Assembly (NCBI GenBank): GCA_019639255.1
Contig: JAHBSF010000004.1
Coordinates: 1-64,000, forward strand
Direction of reading: 5' to 3'
Origin: Acidobacteriota bacterium
GTDB taxonomy: Bacteria > Acidobacteriota > Blastocatellia > RBC074
Length of the DNA: 64,000 nt
Below, one piece after another: positions 34,254 through 43,452 of the stretch. The translations under genes and the position numbers were made by a program. The notes under the pieces were generated by a model that searched no databases, was not told the origin of the DNA, and saw only the letters and a list, made by a program, of their open reading frames with translations. Numbering within the stretch: position 1 is the first letter of the stretch; every line of letters starts with the position of its first letter.

Positions 34254-35303
34254 ATGGAAATCAGGCAAAACACTCTTTATCTCACAACTCCGAGCGCCTA
34301 CGTTTCGCGCGACCATTTGAATCTCAGAATCGAAGTCGAACGAGAGATAAAACTCTCCGTACCGATTCATCATCTGGAATCCGTTTGCGTTTTCGGCCAA
34401 ATCGCTTTGAGTGCTCCAGCGCTTCAACTGTGCTGGGAGCAAGGAGTATCCGTGAACTATTTCAGCGAACACGGCTATTTGATCGGCCGCTGGGAAGGAG
34501 TTCCGAATACAAGTGTGACGCTGCGCCGGGCCCAATACCGACTTGCAGATGACGCTACGGCGGCAGCTCATATCGCGAGGCAATGCGTTGTCGGAAAGCT
34601 GCAAAACTCCCGACAGAGTTTGCTCCGTTCCGGGCGCGAAAACGATCAGCCCAGTGAAGCAGAGGATCTGCAGGCGACGGCGACTGAAATCAGCCATTTG
34701 ATCGGGGCTATCCATTATGCAGGGAATCGTGGTGAAGAGCTTTCAGTCGATCAGATCAGAGGTTACGAGGGCCACGCGGCAAGTCTTTATTTCAAGGTTT
34801 TTAGTCTGCATCTCCGCCAGCAAAGAGAACATTTCACGTTTACATCCCGAACTCGTAGGCCGCCTCTCGATCGAATCAATTGCTTGCTGTCATTTCTTTA
34901 TGCACTGCTGCGGCACGATTGTATAGCCGCGCTAACGGCGACCGGGCTTGATCCATTCATTGGATACCTGCACGCTGAGCGTCCAAACCGTCCGGCATTA
35001 GCTCTAGACCTGATGGAAGAATTTCGCCCGTGGCTGGCAGACAGGCTGGCTATAACTTTGATTAACCGCCGGCAGATTAATCCGGACGACTTTATCGAAC
35101 GCGAAGGTGGCGCCGTTGAGTTTTCCAAGACGGGGCGCAAGTCGGTGATTTCAGCCTATCAGGCACGCAAACAGGAAACGTTGCGCCATCCCCTGCTAGA
35201 CCAAGAATGCCGAATCGGCCAGTTGATGCTGATACAGGCACGTATCCTTGCCAGACATTTGCGAGGTGACATCCCCGAATATCTGCCCTTTGTCTTCAAA
35301 TAG
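34254..35303 (+). CDS. cas1: Cas1 integrase, type I-C
   Basis: This 349-residue protein is the spacer integrase. The N-terminal beta domain (NTLYLTTPSAYVSRDHLNLRIEVEREIKLSVPIHHLESVCVFG) and the helical catalytic domain are complete. Catalytic residues are the Glu in GYEGHAASLYF, the His in IGYLHAERPNRPALALDLMEEFRPWLADR, and Asp/Glu in that same segment. It begins 21 bases after cas4. Confidence 0.96.
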   Translation: MEIRQNTLYLTTPSAYVSRDHLNLRIEVEREIKLSVPIHHLESVCVFGQIALSAPALQLCWEQGVSVNYFSEHGYLIGRWEGVPNTSVTLRRAQYRLADDATAAAHIARQCVVGKLQNSRQSLLRSGRENDQPSEAEDLQATATEISHLIGAIHYAGNRGEELSVDQIRGYEGHAASLYFKVFSLHLRQQREHFTFTSRTRRPPLDRINCLLSFLYALLRHDCIAALTATGLDPFIGYLHAERPNRPALALDLMEEFRPWLADRLAITLINRRQINPDDFIEREGGAVEFSKTGRKSVISAYQARKQETLRHPLLDQECRIGQLMLIQARILARHLRGDIPEYLPFVFK

Positions 35304-35367
35304 GTCGCAGGGCTTAAAGAATGGGGAAATACGCCTCCCTAATGCGACACCCTGAAAGTCGGGATGA

Positions 35368-35652
35368 ATGTTCGTTCTGATCACCTATGATGTAGCCACT
35401 GCAGATAAGGCAGGGACCAGACGTTTGCGGCGAGTAGCACAAGCATGCAAGGACTACGGACAAAGAGTCCAGAACTCAGTGTTCGAATGCAAAATCGACC
35501 AACGCCATTGGGTAATGTTGCGAAGCCGCCTTCTCGATGAGATAAATCCCAAGGAAGATTCCCTGCGATTCTATTTCCTCGACACAGACTTGACTATAGA
35601 GCACCACGGAACTAAAGGGCCTACAGATTTTGACGCGCCCATGATCATTTAA
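35368..35652 (+). CDS. cas2: Cas2 adaptation subunit
   Basis: This 94-residue ferredoxin-fold protein starts MFVLITYDVATADKAGTRRLRRVAQACKDYGQRVQNSVFEC, with the conserved YDV Asp, and ends with the RFYFLDTD strand. It forms the adaptation complex with Cas1. The CRISPR leader follows it. Confidence 0.95.
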   Translation: MFVLITYDVATADKAGTRRLRRVAQACKDYGQRVQNSVFECKIDQRHWVMLRSRLLDEINPKEDSLRFYFLDTDLTIEHHGTKGPTDFDAPMII

Positions 35653-35914
35653 CAATCTTCAGATCAATTGGAGGAATATGACAGGATCAACGAGGCATCC
35701 GGCCTCATATTTTCCAAACTTTCTCTAATTCAGAATCGCGCGAAGTCTAATTGGCGGTCATTCGCCGGACCTTTCGCGATTACCGTAAATATGCCAAATA
35801 GTTATAATTGGTCTAAATTGCTTGAGCTATACAAAATCGACGCCGGGTTGACATCTGGATGTTCGCGCTTGTATAGACGTATCATATTGCTGCGTCGTCA
35901 TTTGCGATGACGCA
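35653..35914 (+). promoter_or_regulatory. CRISPR leader
   Basis: This 262-base AT-richer stretch lies between cas2 and the first perfect repeat, at the end opposite the decayed repeat. It should hold the array promoter and the integration signals. An open frame at 35668-35910 inside it has no ribosome binding site and is not counted as a gene. Confidence 0.7.
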
Positions 35915-38900
35915 GTTCGCCGCGTTGCTGAGACGCGGCGTGGATTGAAACAGGTGTCTGCCCCTTGTCCGACAAAACCGGTAAGTTCGCCGCGTTGCTG
36001 AGACGCGGCGTGGATTGAAACGCGTGAAGCGGTGCGCCTGCCTGCTTGAGCAGTTGGTTCGCCGCGTTGCTGAGACGCGGCGTGGATTGAAACGCGTCGG
36101 ATCGTCGAGCGGCAGTTCAGCGGTCAGGTTCGCCGCGTTGCTGAGACGCGGCGTGGATTGAAACTTGCGGTATCGGCCCAAAAGCGATAAACCTTGTCGG
36201 TTCGCCGCGTTGCTGAGACGCGGCGTGGATTGAAACCTCAACAAACCTGGCGAAGTCGATCGGCCCTTCCGGCGTTCGCCGCGTTGCTGAGACGCGGCGT
36301 GGATTGAAACACGCGGCATTTGATGCAGAGGAAATGACACCGGGTGTTCGCCGCGTTGCTGAGACGCGGCGTGGATTGAAACTTCAGATATTTACATATA
36401 TTCTTTATTTGTGCTTTGTTCGCCGCGTTGCTGAGACGCGGCGTGGATTGAAACAAGTCTAATTTAACTCGCCTACCGCCGCGTGTTTCGTTCGCCGCGT
36501 TGCTGAGACGCGGCGTGGATTGAAACGATTTTAATCGAATAGATGAATCTCTACGCATATGTTCGCCGCGTTGCTGAGACGCGGCGTGGATTGAAACTAT
36601 GCGATTAGATACTCTATATAAGATATTAACTGGTTCGCCGCGTTGCTGAGACGCGGCGTGGATTGAAACTGTTTTACTTCCAACGGCGGCAGATCAGCAA
36701 GCTGGTTCGCCGCGTTGCTGAGACGCGGCGTGGATTGAAACAAAAATAACTGAAATCGAGTCATAGCACAGAATCTGTTCGCCGCGTTGCTGAGACGCGG
36801 CGTGGATTGAAACTCGCCGCACGCCGCGCAGTCAGATGATTTTTCTGGCGTTCGCCGCGTTGCTGAGACGCGGCGTGGATTGAAACTTGCGCGGCCGCGC
36901 CAAGCAATATTCCGGACGATAGTTCGCCGCGTTGCTGAGACGCGGCGTGGATTGAAACTACCCATCTATCGAATTGTGGGCCGACTAAGTTTAGGTTCGC
37001 CGCGTTGCTGAGACGCGGCGTGGATTGAAACTTTTGCGTAATAATATCTACGTCCTGCACGTTCTGAGTTCGCCGCGTTGCTGAGACGCGGCGTGGATTG
37101 AAACAATGTGGAAACTGCTAACTTGCCCCGTATCTTGCGTTCGCCGCGTTGCTGAGACGCGGCGTGGATTGAAACCATAAAATGGGCGACCGCCTCTCCA
37201 TAGAGAGGGTTCGCCGCGTTGCTGAGACGCGGCGTGGATTGAAACCGACTACGGGCATCCTAGTGCGAAGGATGCCCGCTGTTCGCCGCGTTGCTGAGAC
37301 GCGGCGTGGATTGAAACCCCGCGGCATCGGAGCACGTGCAACACGGGAGGCAGTTCGCCGCGTTGCTGAGACGCGGCGTGGATTGAAACACGCGAAAGCT
37401 GAAAGAAGATCGCGTGCGGTTCGAGTTCGCCGCGTTGCTGAGACGCGGCGTGGATTGAAACGAGCCACTTGCCGCATTGCCGCATATGCGGCAAATGTTC
37501 GCCGCGTTGCTGAGACGCGGCGTGGATTGAAACGGAAATGGCAAATCCTGAGCGCTTAGCCGCCTTGAGTTCGCCGCGTTGCTGAGACGCGGCGTGGATT
37601 GAAACATGTTGCCCATAGCCAGACGCCCAGACCGAGGCCCGTTCGCCGCGTTGCTGAGACGCGGCGTGGATTGAAACCCGTAACGATCCGCGTGAATCGG
37701 GATCGCGCCCGGTTCGCCGCGTTGCTGAGACGCGGCGTGGATTGAAACGTGATGAATACGGCCGGCTCGGTCAATAACGATGTTCGCCGCGTTGCTGAGA
37801 CGCGGCGTGGATTGAAACCCTCCAGACTGCGAGTCGAAAGAGCGGCGCGGCGGCGTTCGCCGCGTTGCTGAGACGCGGCGTGGATTGAAACTCGCGGAAT
37901 TGCGGGATCGGGATTGTTCTACACCAGTTCGCCGCGTTGCTGAGACGCGGCGTGGATTGAAACGCAGATCCCCTTCAGGGCGGATTTGCAGACAGGCGGG
38001 TTCGCCGCGTTGCTGAGACGCGGCGTGGATTGAAACTATGACGCGCCGATTGAGGATGCAAACGCCGGGGCGTTCGCCGCGTTGCTGAGACGCGGCGTGG
38101 ATTGAAACTCGCTGATCTACGACAACAGCGCGGGCGGCGACTTGTTCGCCGCGTTGCTGAGACGCGGCGTGGATTGAAACAGTACCGGCCCGCACATGCA
38201 GCTTACCCTGCGGCGGTTCGCCGCGTTGCTGAGACGCGGCGTGGATTGAAACCGCGCATCACCCACCACAGCGCGCGCTGCGCCTGCGGTTCGCCGCGTT
38301 GCTGAGACGCGGCGTGGATTGAAACCTATCTGCCGGCGCGCAGCCAGTTCCAGGTCACAAGTTCGCCGCGTTGCTGAGACGCGGCGTGGATTGAAACACG
38401 TTCACGCCATCGCGCAATACGGAAATTATTGGTTCGCCGCGTTGCTGAGACGCGGCGTGGATTGAAACGTACGTTTCATACCTCGCCCGGATTCCGTCCG
38501 GGGGTTCGCCGCGTTGCTGAGACGCGGCGTGGATTGAAACGCGCAGGAAGCGATTACGTTAGCAGTGCTGGCCAAGTTCGCCGCGTTGCTGAGACGCGGC
38601 GTGGATTGAAACAGTGTTTCTGTTCAAATAGCATTGCATTTCGCCGCAGTTCGCCGCGTTGCTGAGACGCGGCGTGGATTGAAACGTTGGGGCGGCCGCA
38701 AACGATATAGAATATCCGCGTTCGCCGCGTTGCTGAGACGCGGCGTGGATTGAAACCCTCTGTTTTTTATCCATTCTCGTTTTCCCGGTTGGGTTCGCCG
38801 CGTTGCTGAGACGCGGCGTGGATTGAAACCCATCGGTGAAACGGCGGCATATCGCATACTCGAGTTCGCCGCGTTGCTGAGACGCGGCGTGGATTGAAAC

Positions 38901-41040
38901 TCTTGCGTCGACGTGTATATGTGCGCCACACGAAGTTCGCCGCGTTGCTGAGACGCGGCGTGGATTGAAACAGTATTACATTGCATACCCGCACATTTCA
39001 GATGGAGTTCGCCGCGTTGCTGAGACGCGGCGTGGATTGAAACAATCGTACCCATTATTAAACGCAGCAATCATATTGTTCGCCGCGTTGCTGAGACGCG
39101 GCGTGGATTGAAACTTCGACAATCGAATTGACCGCAAAGCCGCGACCGGGTTCGCCGCGTTGCTGAGACGCGGCGTGGATTGAAACCACCTCGCTGTAGT
39201 CGACTATCAATTCGCAATCGGTTCGCCGCGTTGCTGAGACGCGGCGTGGATTGAAACTTTCATTATTGCGTCTTTCTATGGAGCCGCCGCTGGTTCGCCG
39301 CGTTGCTGAGACGCGGCGTGGATTGAAACGCCGCGAGGCCGCGAGGCCGCCGCGAGGCCGCGAGGGTTCGCCGCGTTGCTGAGACGCGGCGTGGATTGAA
39401 ACGGTGCTGCATCAATTCAGTTGTCGTCGCGAAGTTGTTCGCCGCGTTGCTGAGACGCGGCGTGGATTGAAACGCCGAACAGTCGCCGAACGGCCGGCCG
39501 GTCACACCGTTCGCCGCGTTGCTGAGACGCGGCGTGGATTGAAACGTTAGAAACCTCGCCCTGGCTGCGGGCGGAAGCGAGTTCGCCGCGTTGCTGAGAC
39601 GCGGCGTGGATTGAAACCGGCGCTCGAAGGAGAAATCGCTCGAGTACTCGCGTTCGCCGCGTTGCTGAGACGCGGCGTGGATTGAAACGACCATGTCGTC
39701 ACCAGCGTCCGCATCCACCGGAGTTCGCCGCGTTGCTGAGACGCGGCGTGGATTGAAACAGCATGTCCCATGCCTCCGGATATCGCCACGACGGTTCGCC
39801 GCGTTGCTGAGACGCGGCGTGGATTGAAACCCCTCATACTTGCGAGTCAGTCGATCAAAGAACGGTTCGCCGCGTTGCTGAGACGCGGCGTGGATTGAAA
39901 CGTCGTTGAGGCCGGTTTCGCTCCGAATCTCGCCGTGTTCGCCGCGTTGCTGAGACGCGGCGTGGATTGAAACGAGACCCTCAACCTCTATACGATCGTC
40001 GCCCTGGTTCGCCGCGTTGCTGAGACGCGGCGTGGATTGAAACCTGGATCGCCTTCAAGTCGTGAGAAACCTGCGACTGTTCGCCGCGTTGCTGAGACGC
40101 GGCGTGGATTGAAACTTCTTTGTCCCCTCCATCTCCGAGAAGATCGCCAGTTCGCCGCGTTGCTGAGACGCGGCGTGGATTGAAACAGATCGGGCGGATG
40201 AAGCACTGGGATCAGTTCACGTTCGCCGCGTTGCTGAGACGCGGCGTGGATTGAAACTATACTCTGCTGTCTTTTCTTTTCTTTCAGGCTGAGTTCGCCG
40301 CGTTGCTGAGACGCGGCGTGGATTGAAACCGCCGCCCACGGACAAGAAGCGCACAAATAAAATGTTCGCCGCGTTGCTGAGACGCGGCGTGGATTGAAAC
40401 TGTCGGCGACGAGCGGCAGGCAATTATGGCCTTCGGTTCGCCGCGTTGCTGAGACGCGGCGTGGATTGAAACGCGATCTGGTAAGCGCGACGTATTTGAG
40501 GTTCTGTGTTCGCCGCGTTGCTGAGACGCGGCGTGGATTGAAACTTTGCGTATGTTAGATGCCCACAATTTCCGCTGAGGTTCGCCGCGTTGCTGAGACG
40601 CGGCGTGGATTGAAACGTTCCGGTATTGCGACCCAGAATTTGTCGCCCCGTTCGCCGCGTTGCTGAGACGCGGCGTGGATTGAAACATTTCAGTTCCCAA
40701 CCAATTCGCGGAAGCCGCTTGTTCGCCGCGTTGCTGAGACGCGGCGTGGATTGAAACCTCCTGCTATAGCCTGAAAGACGGTATATGGCGTGTTCGCCGC
40801 GTTGCTGAGACGCGGCGTGGATTGAAACCTCGTAGCTAAATCAGTTTGATCTATAATAAACGGTTCGCCGCGTTGCTGAGACGCGGCGTGGATTGAAACA
40901 ACGGAACTGTAGTGGCGGCCCCCGCTGTAGCGAGGTTCGCCGCGTTGCTGAGACGCGGCGTGGATTGAAACGCGTCGGAAAGCCCAGACCATACGATTAG
41001 ATATCAGTTCGCCAAATTGCTCGGAACACGGATTTAAAAC
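35915..41040 (+). CRISPR. Type I-C CRISPR array: 71 uniform repeats, 71 spacers, terminal decayed repeat
   Basis: The 37-base repeat begins GTTCGCCGCG and ends GTGGATTGAAAC, the ending usual for type I-C. It contains a 7-bp stem (GCCGCGT with ACGCGGC) around TGCTGAG. I counted 71 canonical copies by start position from 35915 to 40935; I saw no sequence variant among them. Spacers are 33-37 bases. A decayed copy at 41007-41040 closes the array after spacer 71. Transcription is with the cas genes from the leader at 35653-35914. By length this is a large and active-looking record of past invaders. Confidence 0.98.
41007..41040 (+). repeat. Degenerate terminal CRISPR repeat
   Basis: GTTCGCC at the start and an ATTTAAAAC-type end are kept, but the stem bases have changed (AAATTGCTCGGAACACGG) and the unit is 34 bases. 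Decay at the leader-distal end fixes the array orientation. It ends five bases before the stop of the next, convergent gene. Confidence 0.85.
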
Positions 41041-41045
41041 TTTGC

Positions 41046-42365
41046 TCAGTCGAACGCAACCGTGACCGTGTTGGCAACTTCACCATCAACAGTGAAACTT
41101 ACGTTCACAACGCCCCTTCCCGCAAGCTCGCGCGACAATGTCAGGTTTGCCTGATCCAGGCCCACGAATCCGCCCTGCGCACCCGCAAACAGCACCTGCG
41201 ACGCCTCGCCGCCCAGGCTTGCCGTCGCGCCGGCAGTTCCGCTGTTGTTGCGGAATCCCGTGCCGTAAAGCACCAGAAAGATCTGATCCCCTTCGGGTCC
41301 AAAATTTATCGGTATGGGCTCGAACTGCCCGCTACCCGGATTGAACTGAGCGACTTCTTCGAAGACCTGCTCCCCGTTTGCCCTGATGCGAAAGATTTGT
41401 GCTGCGGCTATACCCTGACCGTTTGCATTGGCGGAAAATATTCCGGGCGCAAGCGCCGCGACCTGTATCATCCCCTGCGCCACGGTCTCATTCTGACGCA
41501 CGATGCGAACTACAGCAGCGCCTTCGGCGGTCGCGGCCGGAATTACGTAGTTGATCTGCCCACCCGATACGAAAAACAACAGCGCCGCGCGTTCGGCTCC
41601 CAGACTGTCCGTCACAAAGACGCTCGCACCGCCGAGTTCAGTCGGAAGATCCTCATCCGCAGGCGCAATAAATACGTCCATTCCCATTACACCCGTCTGT
41701 CCGAATCCGGCTGCAATGGAATTCGGCGCTACCGGAACTCCCGGCAGGAAGCTTGCCGCAGATACGGTTGCAAACGGATGCGGCGTAGGTTGCGCTGCGG
41801 GCTGCGAAGCCGCGTTTATGGTGTATATCGTATCGCCGAAATTGGTCAGATCTCCGTTCGCAGCGTTTCCGGCTACGTAAAACGTCACGGTTCCGGTGCT
41901 CGTCGCAGGCGCGCGCCAGCGAAAATTCCACGATCCCTGACCGGCGGCAACGGGCGCAGTCCCCGTAAGTGTATGTTCGATGTATGTGCGCTGATTGCCG
42001 CCGATCGCGCCCACAACCAACTGCGTGCGCGCATTGTCGGTGACTACGAGCGTCCCGGCACGACGGCCTGCCGCATCGATCACCGTAGCCTGAAACCCGA
42101 ACCGGAGCCTGCCCGCCTGCGTCAGCGTCACGGTAATGTCGTATTCCTGATCGGCGGCGTAATTGCCGGGCACTCCCGAAATTACAAGCATTCCGCCCGG
42201 ACCTCCGCCGCTATGACAACTCGCGCAAGTCTCCTCGCCCGGCGCACCGGTCAAACCGGGATCGGGTCCGCCGGAAAATGCTTCAACCCGTTTCGCAGTC
42301 AAAACCGCGCTTGCAGCGGCTGCGGCAAAGATTCCAAACAACACCATCTTCACCACACGTTTCAT
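41046..42365 (-). CDS. Secreted choice-of-anchor V / TIGR03437 protein with one CxxCH motif
   Basis: This 439-residue protein starts MKRVVKMVLFGIFAAAAASAVLTAKRVEAF, a signal peptide. Directly after comes GGPDPGLTGAPGEETCASCHSGGGPGG, with a single CASCH haem-type motif typical of the Reeler-like choice-of-anchor V domain, followed by a beta-sandwich (GNYAADQEYDITVTLTQAG...). From about residue 210 (VSAASFLPGVPVAPNSIAAGFG) runs the TIGR03437 domain, known mainly from Acidobacteriota, ending VNVSFTVDGEVANTVTVAFD. Start ATG 42365 is chosen by the signal peptide over a frame open to 42395. Likely exported; function unknown. Confidence 0.82.
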   Translation of the reverse strand: MKRVVKMVLFGIFAAAAASAVLTAKRVEAFSGGPDPGLTGAPGEETCASCHSGGGPGGMLVISGVPGNYAADQEYDITVTLTQAGRLRFGFQATVIDAAGRRAGTLVVTDNARTQLVVGAIGGNQRTYIEHTLTGTAPVAAGQGSWNFRWRAPATSTGTVTFYVAGNAANGDLTNFGDTIYTINAASQPAAQPTPHPFATVSAASFLPGVPVAPNSIAAGFGQTGVMGMDVFIAPADEDLPTELGGASVFVTDSLGAERAALLFFVSGGQINYVIPAATAEGAAVVRIVRQNETVAQGMIQVAALAPGIFSANANGQGIAAAQIFRIRANGEQVFEEVAQFNPGSGQFEPIPINFGPEGDQIFLVLYGTGFRNNSGTAGATASLGGEASQVLFAGAQGGFVGLDQANLTLSRELAGRGVVNVSFTVDGEVANTVTVAFD

Positions 42366-42386
42366 AAAACAAGCTCCAGACTTCCC

Positions 42387-42416
42387 ACTCAGCACTCAGC
42401 ACTCAGCACTCAGCAC
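42387..42416. repeat. Tandem heptamer repeat (CACTCAG)
   Basis: Four consecutive CACTCAG units lie just upstream of the minus-strand gene at 42365, followed by TTTCTTCTTCTTCC and another CTCAGCACT near 42436. The inverted form AGTGCTG also occurs at 12675-12696. Confidence 0.6.
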
Positions 42417-42436
42417 TTTCTTCTTCTTCCCCGCGC

Positions 42437-43336
42437 TCAGCACTCTATACTCGCCATCCTTCCGGCGCTGACGCCCGCTCCAATTATGGCCGTAGCGTCC
42501 GAAGTGGGAACGATTTCCACAGCCGATCCTTGCAGCGGACTCATCTTGACCATTTCGTGGAGATAAAGATCGAGCAGGCCGAGTTGCACAAACCGCGCGT
42601 TGGGGCCGGATATGATGAATTTTCCCGGTCCCTCCATATGAATGCTCGTAGCCGTGGCCGCAGCCAGCGCGCGGTGCCATAGCTTGACGAACGCCACGCA
42701 GCGCGCGTCCCCTTCGCTTGCCCCCTCGAAAACCTCCTCCGGTTCCAGATCCAGAAAGCGCAACCGCATCGCGCGCTCACCCATAATGCCCTCTACGTGC
42801 CCGACTCCGCCGCACTTGCAGAACTGCTCCTTGGGATCGAGGGTGACTACGCTGTGGCCCCCCTCCCATACGCCCCCGCTTTGCGGGTAACGCCCGAAAC
42901 CGATTCCGCCGCCGAGCCACCATGCGCGGATGAGATGGTCGAGCAATCCGCGCGAGGCGGCGATCCCGGCAGCCATGGCATCGGCGTCGTTGAGTACAAG
43001 CACCCGGGCCGTGCAGCCCGCGCCGCGCAGCATTTCTTCAAGCTCATCGGCCAGATGGCGCCCCTTCATCTGCTGAAGGTTCGGCGACTCTTCCACTACG
43101 CCGTCGCGAATGATCCCCGGAAAACCTATACCCACGGCGGCAACTTCCGCACCCTGCCGCACGCTCTCGACCAGGTCCAGGATATGCGCGGCGATTTCGG
43201 CCGCGGGCACTTCGTCCAGACCCTCGCTGCGACCGCGCCCGCCGGTAAAGGTACGGACTTCGCCGTGCAGATTGTTGCCCTCCAGCAATCCGGCCGCTAT
43301 ATGCTCGGCCGCCAGCACTCCAATCGTTCGCTGCAT
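42437..43336 (-). CDS. ROK-family protein (sugar kinase or regulator-like)
   Basis: This 299-residue protein is of the ROK family. It has the first phosphate-like strand (IGVLAAEHIAAGLLEG), VGIGFPGII, VLNDADAMAAGIAASRG with the catalytic-type Asp, GGGIGFGR, EGGHSVVTLD, and a Cys-rich zinc motif CKCGGVGHVEGIMG. No DNA-binding domain is present, so a sugar kinase (glucokinase-like) is more likely than a NagC/Mlc-type repressor. The N-terminal DxGxT signature is replaced by LAAEHIA, which makes kinase activity doubtful. A palindromic element separates it from sthA upstream. Confidence 0.82.
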   Translation of the reverse strand: MQRTIGVLAAEHIAAGLLEGNNLHGEVRTFTGGRGRSEGLDEVPAAEIAAHILDLVESVRQGAEVAAVGIGFPGIIRDGVVEESPNLQQMKGRHLADELEEMLRGAGCTARVLVLNDADAMAAGIAASRGLLDHLIRAWWLGGGIGFGRYPQSGGVWEGGHSVVTLDPKEQFCKCGGVGHVEGIMGERAMRLRFLDLEPEEVFEGASEGDARCVAFVKLWHRALAAATATSIHMEGPGKFIISGPNARFVQLGLLDLYLHEMVKMSPLQGSAVEIVPTSDATAIIGAGVSAGRMASIEC

Positions 43337-43356
43337 AACACCTCAGAAAGAGAAAA

Positions 43357-43450
43357 GAGAAACTACGGAATTGACGGAATAAACAGAAATAACGAAATGA
43401 AAGACGACTTTTCCGTTATATTCGCTTATTCCGTCAATTCCGTAGTCTCC
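43357..43450. repeat. Long-arm palindromic element, family A, copy 7 (most diverged, compensated)
   Basis: Left-arm core ACTACGGAATTGACGGAATA (from 43362) is exactly mirrored in the right arm ending at 43450. Compared with other copies (ATAACGGAACAAACGAAAT) many positions differ, yet both arms carry the same changes. It lies between two same-strand genes. Confidence 0.85.
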
Positions 43451-43452
43451 AT

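Noticed and set aside
35668-35910. 80-codon frame between cas2 and the array
   Set aside because: It covers the CRISPR leader, has no ribosome binding site, and its last codons run up to the first repeat.
35882-40992. Many frames inside the array coding Arg-rich repeats such as NPRRVSATRRT or VRRVAETRRGLK
   Set aside because: These are translations of the CRISPR repeat on both strands, with spacers between, not genes.
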